Source: Aquatica leii
Taxonomy: Eukaryota > Arthropoda > Insecta > Coleoptera > Lampyridae
Assembly: GCA_035610365.1 (NCBI GenBank)
Contig: CM069434.1
Location: 103,962,806 to 104,026,805, forward strand
Length of the DNA: 64,000 nucleotides
Direction of reading: 5' to 3'
Shown: positions 24,101-35,878 of the stretch, piece after piece
How the letters are laid out: each line of letters starts with the position of its first letter
How positions within the stretch are numbered: position 1 is the first letter of the stretch
The notes under the pieces: model-generated
Database searches by the model: none
What the model saw: only the letters and a program-made list of their open reading frames with translations
Told to the model about the DNA's origin: nothing
Program-made: the position numbers and the translations under genes

Positions 24101-27100
24101 CTTCTTCTAAACGACGAAAGAAATCGTCAACTTGTACATCTTTCATATTATGACCTTTCATGTACACAACTAATATCGTAATCGTTTCTAAACATCTGTT
24201 GTTACCTTTAATAAAACATTATTTATTATAATGCCTTCTTATATTTTGAAACCACATAACATAATTTTGGAGTGTCTAGGTGCGGATCCAAGAAGAGGGA
24301 AAGGAGGCACGAATCCTAGAATTTCTGAAACCCCAGAACAATTAATATCTAATATTTCATTAAAAATAAAGATTAGACTTGAAATTCCAAAGGGAGAGTC
24401 GTGCCCCCCTTTAATCACACTCTTGGATCTGCCTCTGGATAATTGTCATTTAATAAAATATCATCAAATGATTCATATTATAAGTTGGTAAAAATGACCC
24501 AATTTTAAAAATCGATTGCGGTTAAACGGCTAAGCCGATTTTGACGGACTAAAAACCATTCGACACATAATTTAATCCTCTTTGAAAATATTTTAAATTT
24601 TTGGTAAATGCGTCGTTTAGGAGTTGTAAGTAAAAAACTAAAAACTGGAAACATTTTGCGGTTTTTTGACAGGACTCTTATTTAGGTTTCCCAAAAGGTA
24701 TTAACCCATTTTTCAGCTTTAAATGATTTTTTTGGAAAGCATATGTCTAATTTGGGGTTTCATTTAAAAAAACACGACTTTGATGTTTTCGAGGCTTTTG
24801 CGACACTGTATGATAAAAAAATAATTTTAAGAAGTAACCATAATAGACTTTTTGAAAGTCAGGTATTTTGACCCCAAATATTCCGTGCCGTATAGCGTAA
24901 AAATCGGTGACATCCAGACATAACTTACAAATGAGATATTATGTTTATCCCATGTTGGCTTTGATCTTCCTCGTTTCTTTTTGCCAGCCACTTTTGATTC
25001 CCATATCCGTTTGGTTTGAGTTCTACTCTCCATCCTTTGTGGATGTCCCACAATCCAAGATGCTTGTGTTCAATGTATTCCTCTACCGATTCCGTATTTA
25101 GTTTTTTATGTATCTCCTTGATTCTGTCTTTTTTTTTACTCTTTTTACTCTCCTCTAATATTTCATCTTTGCAGCTGTAATTTTGCTCTTTTTTTATCTG
25201 TAAGGACCCATGACTTGCATCCATAGGTAAGAATTGATCTATATATTTCCTTCAACACCTTCATCTTTGTCGCCTTTGTAATTTTTCTTCTAATTAATAA
25301 TCCCTTTACTTAGTGGATAGTAGGCTTTGTTAGCATATTCAATTATACTATTCATATACTTTTTTTTATACATATACTTTCCTTTGGTTTCTTGTTTCTT
25401 CTAAGGTTACTTCCAAATATGGAAAACTGGTCACTTGGTCTATGAGATTTTCGTGTATCTACTTCTGATTTCCTTTCTGTCTCCCGATATTATCATTGTT
25501 TTGGTCTTGGACTTATTTATCGTCATCCCGTGGTTTTTTTAAATTTCATTCTACACTATTAAAATATGTTTTAGATTTATCTCACTCTCAGTTATTAACT
25601 CAATATCATCAGCAAAGGCGCATTCAGAGATAACTACCTTTTTAGGATTTTTGTTCTCTACATATAATAGTTTTGTTTTCATTTTTAATCTTTGGTCCAT
25701 GAATATATTAAATAACAGTGCGCTTAAATTACCTCCTTGTCTGACCTCTTCTTTTGTATAAAATAATTCTGATTTCGCGTTCTTAGTTATTACTTTGTTT
25801 CTCGTATTTCAGTACAGGCACTTAATCACTCTACCTAACTTGTTACTCACATTTTTTTTCAGAAGTTCCCATATTTTATCCTTCGGTACTCGATCGAACG
25901 CCTTCTCCATATTCATGAACGTTAGGTATGCAGTCTTTGAACTGGCCAACATTCTGCTGATAATTTCTTTGAATTTAAATACGTGATCCTGTGGGCTCCT
26001 ACTTTTTCTAAATCTACTTTGTACTTGTGACAGCGTTTGTTCCATTTCTTTCTGTATCCTTTTTTCTAATATTTTTTCGAACAGTTTGATTAAGGAACTC
26101 AATAATGTTACTCCTCGGTAGTCATTAAAAGCCGTCGCATCTCCTTTTTTAAATATCGGTAGTATTAATCCGATTTCCCATTTCTTCTATGTTTTCTATT
26201 GTATTCAAACTCCATTGAATAATTTTAATAATAGTTGAGTTCTACTTTCTCCCATATTTTTAACCATTTCTGACGAAATTCCATAACTGCTTGGTGTTTT
26301 TCATTTTTTAATTTTCTTATCACTTCTATTAGTTCTTCAATATATAATTCGTTCTGTTAATGTTCTATCTTTTCTTTTAATAAGCTAGTTGTTTTCTAAT
26401 CTACTTTTTGAATCATTTCTGTTTCTTTTACTGTTCTTGTTTCAAGCAGCTTCTGGAATTTTTTTTTTATCGTTTCTTGACTTCAATTGCATTTCTTAAT
26501 ACCACTTCTTTTTGATTTTTAATAATTAAGTTATTTATTTTCTTCTTTTTTTTTGAGACATTTTAAGACTTTAAGAAGCATAATTTTTAATTTCTTTTAC
26601 TATCCTCTTCAAGCTTGTCACCAAACTCTGCCCATGATTTAGTTTGGACTTTTTTAGTGTTTCACTTTTGCTATTTGCTTCTCGTATTCTTCGTAATTCT
26701 TTTCTACTTTGTTGTTTAGGTACTTTTGCTAATTTATTTTTTTAAGTTTTATTTAATTTCCTCTGTTCACCATGCAGTTTGATTCTGGAGTGTATTTACT
26801 TTGAATGTTCAGCATACGTTTTTGGCTGTTTTTGTAATTATTTGTTTAAATCTATTGCACATTTCTTCCACATTTTAATTATTTGTTTTTCCCATAATAT
26901 TTTTTACTTTTTTCTCTAAATTTTCTTGATATCTTTTCCCTTTTTCTTTTTCTCTCAATTTATATGTTCTAAATTTTTACTCTACACCTATGTAGTCTAC
27001 TAGCAATTATTCTCCTCTGCTTAATACTGCCCATGTGTACTTATGTATGTTTTTATGTTCGTAGAAGAAATTTGCAATGATCAAGTTGTGTACTGTATAA

Positions 27101-28044
27101 AAATCTATCAATCTTCTTCCATTATTGGTTCGCACTACTTTTTCAAGTTTTGCAATCAATGGGAAAATTGATAAAACGTAATCACTAACACCAGAAAATC
27201 AATTAGACATCGTTAAAGATTGTAGGGGTAAAAAACCGTTTTACTTTATAGCAGTTAAATGATTAAATTTGTTATTTTAAAGAGTATTATGTTAAAGATA
27301 TAATACTTTAAAATTTGAAGTTTTATCATTCTTAAAGCGTTTTTCTTCAATATTTGAACTGGTTTTTAGAAGCATTTGAGCAAATTTTTTACCAAAGACG
27401 CACTTCTGTTTAAATCATGGTTCACTTTAAATGCATAATTTAACGTAAATTTCGATTTACTGCTTTGCAATTCTAGAGTTTTTTTTGCCATTACGTAACT
27501 ACATCAATCTTTAATAAGTAACTTAGTCCCCCCTAAAATAATACATTACTTGTATTAAAACAAAAAAATAAGTATTTAATCTAAATAATACAACATAACA
27601 TAACATTAAAATATAAATTTGCAGGATTGGTGGACTTCAAACACTGTCGAAGAATATTTAAGAAAATGGAACATTTTTATATATGACTGGTTATATACAT
27701 ACGTCTACAAAGATTTCTATGAAAATGTTTTTCCAAACAAATTTTTATCAAGATTAGCAGTGCTTATTATAGTCCATTTGGTTCACGATTACATATTTTG
27801 CATTTCTTTCCGTGTTTTTATACCAATATCATGTATGCTGTACTTAAGTCTAAGCCCAATAATAACAATTCAAAATAAACATGATAACAACCCAATATTT
27901 AAGGTAGTGTTTTGGCTTGGTTTTGGTATTGCTGTTAGTACAAAAGTAACAATTCTAACTATGGAGTATTTTGCTAGAATCAATTGTCCCTTAAAAGAAG
28001 AAACATTTTATAATTATATAATGCCTAGAATGCTTTATTGTTAA
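15159..28044 (+). CDS. Sterol O-acyltransferase-like gene 1 (MBOAT), five exons
   Basis: The family is an ER multi-pass acyltransferase that esterifies sterols with fatty acyl-CoA. Exons I read: 15159-15436, 15483-15804, 15852-16000, 16046-16322 and 27625-28044, all with GT..AG ends, giving 481 codons, near the usual family size. Hydrophobic segments fill the protein. Recognisable SOAT landmarks are NSPLTDLF, MKVHAFVRSN, YKDHYPR, ELLRFSDRLFYK and DWWTSNTVEEY. FYK (exon 4) joins DWW (exon 5) to form the FYxDWW motif, but Thr stands where the family has Asn. The active-site His is kept in VHDY (about residue 396), with Asp where Glu is common. ATG 15159 lies 9 bases after an acceptor-like TTTTTAG, so an upstream non-coding exon is possible. 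The last intron is 11.3 kb of nested mobile elements. Confidence 0.88.
16481..16530. repeat. Perfect palindrome, 20-bp arms, 10-bp loop
   Basis: AGCTTAAGTTGAAGGAGTCA is followed, after AAAAACCGCT, by its exact reverse complement. It lies in the left TIR; the right TIR keeps only the AAAAACCGC part, so the palindrome is an addition to the left end. Confidence 0.9.
17780..20868 (-). pseudogene. R1-clade LINE ORF2: endonuclease, reverse transcriptase, CCHC tail
   Basis: ATG 20868 lies 9 bp after the ORF1 stop. Order: AP-type endonuclease (FAQVNLCNSRVA, LTQEPYAF, VIIAGDFNSKSPLWHS, ESDHRLIRFEL), then RT (SWKAGKLITILKPGK, NSYRPITLL, FIDISGAFNNV, KGCPQGSV, FAYADDITV), then a C-terminal CCHC knuckle CPSCGVPDTPAHRILAC (~17960). 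Frameshifts or stops break it near 20630, 19720, 19030 and 18450. The C-terminal CCHC and the Tyr-Ala-Asp-Asp catalytic motif fit the R1 clade. Not translatable as one protein. Confidence 0.9.
20877..21552 (-). pseudogene. R1-clade LINE ORF1 (gag-like), broken
   Basis: Two pieces: a basic/acidic N-terminus (MEAKSASTKRRREDDDADV, 21552) and a 127-codon frame (21260-20877). The first piece ends at a 19-bp tandem duplication (GATTACCTTCGTCAGACGA twice, about 21403-21440) that shifts the frame. The zinc knuckles normally found at the C-terminus of R1 ORF1 are missing, so part of the ORF is deleted. Confidence 0.7.
24820..27175 (-). pseudogene. Second LINE remnant (endonuclease end, RT, tail)
   Basis: Minus-strand non-LTR retrotransposon coding remains, heavily frameshifted. 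From 5' to 3': endonuclease end (NGRRLIDFYTVHNLIIANFF, IHKYTWAVLSRGE near 27000), RT start (EIGLILPIFKKGD, DYRGVTLL near 26120), RT core (LIKLFEKILEKRIQ, MNMEKAFDRVPKDKIW), QGGNLSALLFNIFMD (~25730), CAFADDIEL (~25615) and the tail GHPQRMESRTQTKRIW (~25040). It differs from the R1-type LINE; I do not assign a clade. It fills the rest of the SOAT gene 1 intron. Confidence 0.8.
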
Positions 28045-28065
28045 TATGTGTATTTAAAAAAAAAT

Positions 28066-28071
28066 AATAAA
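28066..28071 (+). terminator. Polyadenylation signal of SOAT gene 1
   Basis: AATAAA 22 bases after the stop codon, in the sense strand of the gene. Confidence 0.7.
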
Positions 28072-28126
28072 ACATTTAAAATATTTTTATTTAAATGATA
28101 TTACTAGTCTGATCAATGCGCCGATC

Positions 28127-28580
28127 TTTTATTTTTAGGAAGGTTGGTTTGACATGGTGGACGCTTTACGATAAAGTTCAATCAGAGGTAATGGTTCTTC
28201 AAATTTGCGCTGCCCATCTACGGAGTTCTCTTTGCAATGCTAACAGGAAAAAGTAATTTGTCCAAACGCGCCAACGAGTATCTTTACGCTGAGAATACGT
28301 CGGGGTGTGCTAATGAGTGCTGACAATAAAAGCCAATGCTTTTCAGAAGCGCCACAGAAAGCACATTACGTATTTAAAAATGGCGAAAAGAATTGGATAC
28401 TGACCCCTAGCGCAAAGGCGTTCTTTTATGCTTGTCGGTGGCAAAAAAAACTTTAACTAAAAGCGCATCGGAAAACCACTACGCTTGATCAGTTATATTA
28501 GGCACGGTAAGTAAAGTATTTTTACTAACGGATAAAGCAAAGTAATAACAACAAAATAAAAACTAAAAAATTTAATTTGG
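28127..28580 (-). other. Short open frame ending RKASTMSNQPS; otherwise unknown
   Basis: On the minus strand about 33 codons (28236-28136) read ENSVDGQRKFEEPLPL... and end at TAA followed by AAATAAAAG. It looks protein-like but is too short to identify; it could be the last exon of something or a mobile-element scrap. The rest up to the pogo element shows nothing recognisable. Confidence 0.25.
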
Positions 28581-29195
28581 TACCGTAAACTGGGGATACT
28601 TTTATCAATATTTAACTTTTAAGTTGAATAACTCCTTTAATTTGATAATTAAGATCAAAGAAAAAAAATTGGAACGTCGTCAGCTACCAATTCTGAAAAA
28701 ATAAAAGATAAAAATTCAAAGAATTTCTAGAAAAAAAATAAAAACTTCGTGATCAAAGATAAACTGGTTTTGGGGATACTTTGATCACTCTTGATTTTCT
28801 AAGGATATATCAAACTATCCCCTTTGAAAAGACTACAAAAACCATTAAAAAGACTCCTGACCTTATGGGCTAACTCTAATCAAAGAAAAAACTAGCCTTT
28901 TGTGAACTAATCTTTATTTAGAAACAAAATCGAGACATTTTAACTCATAAACTAAGAACTAGATCATTAAAAATATTAAACAAAAGCTTAAACTTCAACA
29001 ACTTCAATGTCTATTTCAAATTTATAAAAGACGTTTCTATCGTTGTCGATTTCCGATAACGGATATGGCAAAATCTTAATTATGTCACTTTTCTTGATTT
29101 TGGAAATGTCATCAGCAATAAGTTTGAATTCTCTTTTATTCTTTTGAATTGATTTCAAGCCGACAACCACAAGTTTTGGAACGACTTCTATTATT

Positions 29196-30824
29196 TTACA
29201 AATGTATTTGTTTTTTTCCCTCGTTGTGATGCAAATTTTGCCAAAATATATTAACTACCAAATCTTCTACAACTACAGCTTGCTGATTTGGTTGTCCAGT
29301 GACATCTTTGGATGTGACATAATTAGAGTTATCTTTATTTTCTTTAGAAGTTGAGGGAAGGTGGTATTCCTCATCACATTCTTGAGCATGATTTGCGGAT
29401 ACTACTGTAGACACACTGCATCCAGGCGCAATATCCAGTTTCTTCTTCTTTCGCTGTAGCCAGCTTGACTCTCCAAATCGTTGTTCTTTCAGAAGTGCTG
29501 TCAGTGCGTCTTCGACGGCGTGGGTAAGGTCGTCACTTGTTACTGGTTTTGTTACTGGTGGTAAACGTTTGAACGCTTCTTGCCGATTTAAGGGATAAAT
29601 TCCTGAAGCCCAGAAAGAACTGTTCAAATTTCGCTTAATTGCAGATGTTGTATTTCCGTTTTGATTTCGTGCAACTACAGCGTCCATTTTATTCAGGCTT
29701 TTCTTCAATAGTATGGGAAACATATCTTTAGAGACAGTATTTATGCGGATATTTTGCAACTTCCACTCAGTTAACGTAGCACGCCATGCCTCTTTCATTG
29801 GTCTGAAAAACCCTACGTCTAATGGCTGGCAAAGGTGTGTTGAGTGTGGTACCAGACATACGAAATCAATCTCGTTTTCAGCACACATTCTTAAAACGTC
29901 AGGGTCCATGTGTGATGACAGATTATCGCCAATAACGGCTGTTCGGCCCTCTAAACGTTAAACATGACAGAAATGCACTTGTGAACCAATCTCGAAAAGT
30001 TGCACCGTCCATCCACCCGCTTGCTGTGCGATTGTATCTTGTTTCTAAACTACAACACGGTTTAACGCAACATGGATATCCTCGTGGACTATTTTCTTTA
30101 CACGAGTCTTAAAGGTGAAGACTCTTGTAGACCACATAAGGCAGCAATAATGTCCCATCTGCAGAGCCGCAAACCATAATCGCCGTACAACTTTTCGAGT
30201 GGTTCATAATTTTTTCCGGGTATTTTACGCCCCGCTTGTAAATGCCACGTTTCTTTCCGGGGTCGTCTGACAAGTTAGACTCGTCATAGTTAAATATGTT
30301 TGAGCTTGGTAGATTTTTTAATGTAGTTTCCAAGTAAAATTCTGCTAGAGTTTTTCTTGACACCGACGCTCTAGCTCTCCTTATATTAGTGGCTATTTGT
30401 TGTCCATAAGAAGTTTTGTGTTCTCAACGAGACTGTTAGACCAGTCAACACCGGGTATATTATTTTTGAAATTACTAACAGTTCTGCCTTTTCTGTCTAA
30501 ATAATATTTGCCCATCATTCTGATATCCAATAGGGTTAGGAAAAATCCCCAGTCCGCACACTTGGCTGCTGCTTTCAGTATTGCTACCTCCTCCTCAAAA
30601 CTGAAAATTGTGGGACGGCTTGGTGAACCGCTATGTTTCCCTGTATACTTATTGTACAGCGTTCCAAAAAGAATGCTAAACCTCCTTGATGCCTCCCGAA
30701 TTGTGAACCTGCCTTCCACCACGTTTTCCAGTGCTTTTTTCAACTTCTCTTGCGAGAAATCACAATATCTTCTTGATCCTAATAAACGATTGTGTTTGCG
30801 ATGCATTTCTGTAAAGGTAAACAA
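29196..30824 (-). pseudogene. pogo/Tigger-type transposase, broken
   Basis: Transposase of the CENP-B-like group. N-terminal Pipsqueak helix-turn-helix (MHRKHNRLLGSRRYCDFS..., from 30806), then a DDE core: IFNYDESNLSD (first Asp, ~30290), GDNLSSHM (second Asp, ~29920) and HSTHLCQPLDVGFFRPMK (~29830). A lysine-rich tail ends ...GKKQIHL at 29196. Frameshifts near 30390, 30110 and 29920 break it into three pieces. A lone 60-codon frame downstream (29170-28988) may be an out-of-frame end of the same protein. Confidence 0.85.
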
Positions 30825-31255
30825 TCTGGTGTAATCGTTTTTGTATAAATATTCATTATATTCTACTTAAAGGGACAACTTTGATCAAGTGATCAATGTT
30901 ACCCCAGACGCTGATCAAAGTAACCCCGTGAAATAGAAATAACTACCAAGAAAAAGTGTAATAGAAATATACTGTACTTATCACTTACTTTTACTTTAAA
31001 ATACATGTCTTACATGGTATAATAGTAACTAAAGTGGTATTAAGCAAACTCACTGGTGTTTCTGTAAAGTTTTGCAAACAAAACAAACACAAAGAAAAAT
31101 TAACTGTATAAAAAGCACGTGTTAACTTTGCGGTTGAAAGCATGCGACTGATTGACTCCTGCACCTAAGTAACTATCTGGAAACACGGACCGTGCTGGTT
31201 GCATAAACTACTGCAACAGGAATTCTTTTAAGTATAAAAGAAGTTTCGATCAAAG

Positions 31256-31422
31256 TGTTATGTATGTTACTGTAAAAAAGTAAACTCGGCAACAGTGTAA
31301 AATAATACGAACAATGGTGGTTAACCTATTATGTACAAATATATATTAACATTATAATAATTCTAAATCTTATATTAAGTATGTATTAGCTTTCTACAAA
31401 TAAACCTAAAAGAGACACGAAA
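31256..31422 (+). repeat. Gypsy 5' LTR
   Basis: Begins TGTTATGTATG and ends near GAGACACGAAA. Near identical to 35710-35878. Confidence 0.9.
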
Positions 31423-31481
31423 GTGGTGCCAGAACTGGGATTTTGCAAGTTAGTGAATAGTAATATTGTGAACATTAAAAA

Positions 31482-34400
31482 ATGGAAGTGCCACCTGAAT
31501 TATTGCAAGCAATGACCAATTTGCTTACAAGTGCTTTGCAAACCTCGTTAGCAAATGCATCAACAAGTGCACATGCTGAAGCCCCTGGGTCGTCCACAAC
31601 AATGCATTTAAGAGCACCATCATTTTCAATGGGTGAATTCCGATTATCAGAAAGAACAACTGTCGAAGATTATTTCAAACGTTTTAACTGGGCTTTACAA
31701 CTCAGCAACATTCCTACAGATCAGCACGCTAACTTTGCACGAGTTCACATGGGATCAGAGCTCAACAATGCTCTAAAATTCTTGACCAGTCCGAAACAAC
31801 CTGAAGAAGTGCAGTACGATGAACTATGCACTACCCTTACAAAACACTTCGATCGTACAAAAAACAAGTTTGTAGAAAGCATAAAATTCAGGCAAATCAT
31901 GCAAAATACTGGTGAGTCAATTGCAAATTACTCGTTACGCTTGAAACAAGGTGCTGCTTACTGTGAATATGGAGAATTTATCGACAGGATGCTAATCGAA
32001 CAGCTCCTACATGGTCTCGAATCTCGTGAAATGTGCGATGAAATAATAGCAAGAAAACCTTCCACATTCAAACAAGCATATGAGATTGCACACACTCTTG
32101 AAGCAACTCATACGACTGCAAATGAAGTAAGGTCTTCAGTAACACCAGTAACTGTTCACAAACTAGGGTATGCACCACCTCAGATAAAATACAAAAAACA
32201 ACCACCACATAGATCTTTGTCACGCGGCCGAAATCAGCACCGACGCTCTCGTGGTCCATCACGCCATGGTGAACGAAACACGCGAGGCGAGCATCGTCTA
32301 CGTCACTGCAATGGTTGCGGAGGTGAACATGCACGGGATAAATGTCCTTTCAAAAATGCAACATGTCACACATGCGGTAAAAAATCACATATAGCTAAAG
32401 TATGTCGATCAAAATCACAAACCGCAACAGGAGAGTATGCAAGTCAACCAACGGAGCAAATAGATTCAGTACAATGTCTCAATAAATCGGATGAGATCAA
32501 CGCTATCAAATCGTCGAGCAAGCGCATCCTAAATGTTCGCATAAATGGTCACAATGTACCAATGGAACTAGATTCAGGAGCACCATGCAGCATAATTAGT
32601 AAAGATAACTTATTCTTTATGAAACCCAATTGTAAACTACTAAAAACGGAGAGGTCGTTTTTTGACTACACAGGAAATCGTGTCAACTGCATCGGCCGAC
32701 TTTTGGTCAACGCCACACTAGGGTCAACAACACACTGTGTATATCTATACATCGTCGATGGAAATTATGATACTCTTTTTGGAAGAGAATGGATAACAGA
32801 ATTCATAAATGAAATCAATTTTCATAAACTTTTTGCGGCTGACGAACAAATTTGCTCATTAACAATTGCTTCTCCCAGTCTGTTACCAAACCAACAAAAC
32901 CAGCTCGACATAATTCTGACTCGTCATAAAGACATCTTTAGTAACACAGCCGGCAAGCTCACAGGACCAGCAGCTGAAGTACACTTCAAATCCGATGCGA
33001 CTCCAGTGTTCTCACGTGCACGCGAAGTACCTTTAGCGTTGCGTGAAGCGTATGCAAAAGAAATAGATGCCAAAATTAATTCAGGATTCTACGAACGTGT
33101 GGAACATTCGGAATGGGCATCAACTACACACGTCGTCACGAAGAAGAATGGAGGACTACGTATTACCGGAAATTACAAACCAACACTGAATCCACGAATA
33201 GTTATCGATGAACATCCCATACCAAGAGCCGAACACCTGTTCAACCAAATGAAAGGGGCCAAGTTCTTTTGTCACCTGGACATTACTGACGCTTACACAC
33301 ATTTGACTGTAAGTGAAGAGTTTAGTCATGCCTTAACGCTCAACACACCAACACATGGATTGGTTCGTCCTACTCGCGCAGTATATGGTGCCGCAAACAT
33401 CCCCGCAATTTGGCAGCGTCGAATGGAGACTGTTCTTCAGGATTTACCAAACGTTATTAACTTCTTTGATGATGTTCTTCTTTTTGCTGACAGTTTTGAG
33501 AATCTAATGCCTACGTTAGAAGCTACACTAAGGCGTATGGAACAACATGGTCTTAAACTGAATCGCAACAAATGTATTTTCGCCGCACCTTCTGTGGAAT
33601 TTTTGGGTCATAAAATAGACAGCCAAGGTGTACACAAATCCGACAAACATGTGGAAGCGATTCGTGATGCTCCTAAACCTTCTTCACCAGAACAACTCCA
33701 ATTGTTCTTAGGCAAAGCTACATATTACAGCTCGTTTATTCCGGACCTATCTACTCTGAATCGTCCGTTACGCGACATGCTACGTACCGAACCATTCGCA
33801 TGGACACAAGAAGCCGATATAGCATACGCCAACATTAAAAACATTCTCATTTCGCCACAAATACTGATGACATATGATCCATCATTACCGCTATTGCTCG
33901 CAACCGATGCCAGCAAAACAGGTTTGGGCGCCGTCTTATCTCACCGAATGGAAACTGGAGAAGAACGACCAATCGCTTATGCTAGTCGTACTATGAGCAC
34001 AACAGAGCAGCGTTACCCACAAATAGACAAGGAAGCTCTCGCTATCGTTTGGGCGGTACAAAAATTTTTTTATTATTTGTACGCACGTCACTTCACATTG
34101 ATAACCGATCACAAACCACTGACGCAAATCCTGCATCCAGAGAAGTCACTGCCAACTCTCTGCATTAGTCGCATGGCGAACTACGCCGATTATCTGGCAC
34201 ACTTCAACTTCGATGTTATTTTCAAGTCTACTAAAGAAAATGCAAATGCCGACTACTGTTCTCGATTACCATCATCAACAAATAGTGACGTTGTTAACAA
34301 ACTTTCTCTACACGAAGGAAGAAAAATAAGGGAATACGATGATTTCGATAATTTTACAATGTACCAGATCAAGCAACTTCCTGTTCGTGCCGAAAATATA

Positions 34401-35669
34401 GCCAAAGAGACATGAAAGGATTCTCATTTAGGCAAGATTGTCCAGCTGTTAGAGACAGGACAAAACCTAACACGTTATGGGTATAAATCGCCGGAAGCTA
34501 ATTACACTTTAGCAGCGAATTGCTTATTATTTGAACACCGCGTGGTCGTACCACCATCACTTCAACAAAGCATCTTAAACGATTTGCATGCAGCCCATGT
34601 AGGGATTGTGAAAATGAAAGGTATGGCACGCTCATTTGTGTTTTGGAGAGGAATCGATGCCGATATCGAACGTATTGCCAAATCGTGTCCTGAATGTGCA
34701 AAACATGGACATATTCCACCTAAATTCCGAGATCACCATTGGGAATATCCGAAAGGGCCCTGGCAACGCATTCACATTGACTACGCAGGCCCGGTCGCAG
34801 GATCAATGTTACTGATTGTCGTAGATGCCTACAGCAAATGGCTGGAAGTCAAATGCACCAACTCAACAACAACCGCAGCAACAATTGCAATTTTGGATGA
34901 ATTGTTTGCCACGTATGGTACTCCAGTTACTATTGTTTCGGATAACGGTCCACAATTTACAACCGCTGAGTTCAAGACGTTTTTGCAAGCAAGTGGTGTG
35001 AAATACCATAAACTAACTGCTCCATACCATCCTTCAACTAATGGCCAGGCAGAACGTTACGTACAATCAGTTAAAGATTCTTTAAAAGCGATGTCTACGA
35101 CACCAGAGTCGTTACGGAAGAACTTAAACGAGTTTCTACGCCAATACAAGAAAGCTCCACATTGTACAACTGGTCAACCACCAGCAATGCTATTCTTGGG
35201 AAGAAATATTCGAACACGTTTAGATTTGGTTAAACCCGATGATCTTCATACTAGAATAACCGAGAAACAGCAGACTAAAGTTGAAACAACATTTAGAGTC
35301 TTTCAACCTGCTCAACCAGTTCATTTTCTTTCTGGTAATCCACGAATGGACAAATGAATTCCTGGGATCGTCGTTACTCGCTTAGGTGATCTTCATTACG
35401 AACTTGACTATAAAAATCAGCGATTCAAAAGACATGTTGACCAAGTTAAATCTCGAGAGGATTCAACGTCAATAGCCTCGGTGCCATCTGAACCATATCG
35501 AAGAATCCGTTTTTATGGAGACGACATCACACCACCCGCAGGACAACCTACCGCACAAGAACTTATACGACCAGTAGCGCAACAGACAACCAATCTTCCG
35601 ACCATGACATCAGTGATACCTCGTAAAACGGGACGTCTTCGACGCCCCCCACAACCGTACTCTCCATGA
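31482..35669 (+). pseudogene. Gypsy gag-pol, two premature TGA stops
   Basis: One frame holds gag and pol. Residues 1-270: gag. About 275-310: two CCHC knuckles (CNGCGGEHARDKC, CHTCGKKSHIAKVC). About 361: aspartic protease LDSGAP. About 500-740: reverse transcriptase with FFDDVLLFA, i.e. Phe-Phe-Asp-Asp in place of the common YVDD. About 807: RNase H ATDASK. A TGA at 34413-34415 interrupts before the integrase; then HHCC-type zinc region (CPECAKHG), the IDYAGP core, SDNGPQF and HPSTNGQAER. A second TGA lies at 35355-35357, and the frame ends at 35669. Apart from the two stops the frame is open, so decay has only begun. Clade not assigned; the small size and lack of env resemble mag-like elements. 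Confidence 0.92.
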
Positions 35670-35709
35670 GTATTTATGTGTGTCAATACACCCCTAAGGA
35701 GGGAGGAAA

Positions 35710-35878
35710 TGTTATGTATGTTACTGTAAAAAAGTAAACTCGGCAACAGTGTACAAAATAATACGAACAATGGTGGTTAACCTATTATGTACAAATATAT
35801 ATTAACATTATAATAATTCTAAATCTTATATTAAGTATGTATTAGCTTTCTACAAATAAACCTAAAAGAGACACAAAA
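35710..35878 (+). repeat. Gypsy 3' LTR
   Basis: Near-identical copy of the 5' LTR, preceded by a purine tract. Confidence 0.9.

Larger units (their letters stand above)
17000..24151 (+). pseudogene. Transposon protein with TGCDT and Cys-rich CXC-like regions, broken
   Basis: Remnants of one long plus-strand protein on both sides of the LINE. Left part: QFVFDNANINMDTINGRA (17060-17110) and a piece ending LPKSADLL (17317). Right part, in shifting frames: CFVTLDLPLWLK (~22030), LLMSYIGSIGFIT (22130), MVPYFYASGHFNYAKASQL (22530), NCHKAFEKDSITIVFDEYTK (23000), VGVDTDLLVLL (23290), FFDASTGCDTIFSFF (23460) and a C-terminal cysteine cluster CTCKKRCKTTCFC...CTTIC (23868-23960) like tesmin/TSO1 CXC repeats. 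The last 176-codon frame stops at 24151. I recall this arrangement as a multicopy uncharacterised arthropod protein. The nuclease-like VDTD and TGCDT motifs are suggestive only. Confidence 0.65.
16363..24753 (+). mobile_element. DNA transposon with ~0.3-kb TIRs and CXC-type protein; split by a LINE
   Basis: The two ends (about 16363-16650 and 24486-24753) are diverged inverted copies: both hold AAATTAGAC, ATGCTTTC, AAAGCTG, GAGTC.TGT, GTCGAATGGTTTTTAGT and CTCCTAAACGACGCA in matching inverted order. Without the R1-type LINE inside, the element would be about 3.8-4 kb. It is inserted only 40 bp after the donor of SOAT gene 1 exon 4. Its protein is described separately. I cannot assign a superfamily. 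Confidence 0.75.
31256..35878 (+). mobile_element. Ty3/Gypsy LTR retrotransposon, nearly intact, inserted in pogo
   Basis: A 4.6-kb element with 167/169-bp LTRs, flanked by the 5-bp duplication CAAAG (31251-31255 and 35879-35883). A primer-binding-like sequence TGGTGCCAGAACTGGGA follows the left LTR and a purine tract (AAGGAGGGAGGAAA) precedes the right LTR. No envelope gene is present. The LTRs differ by only about a 2-bp indel and one base, so the insertion is young. Confidence 0.95.
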
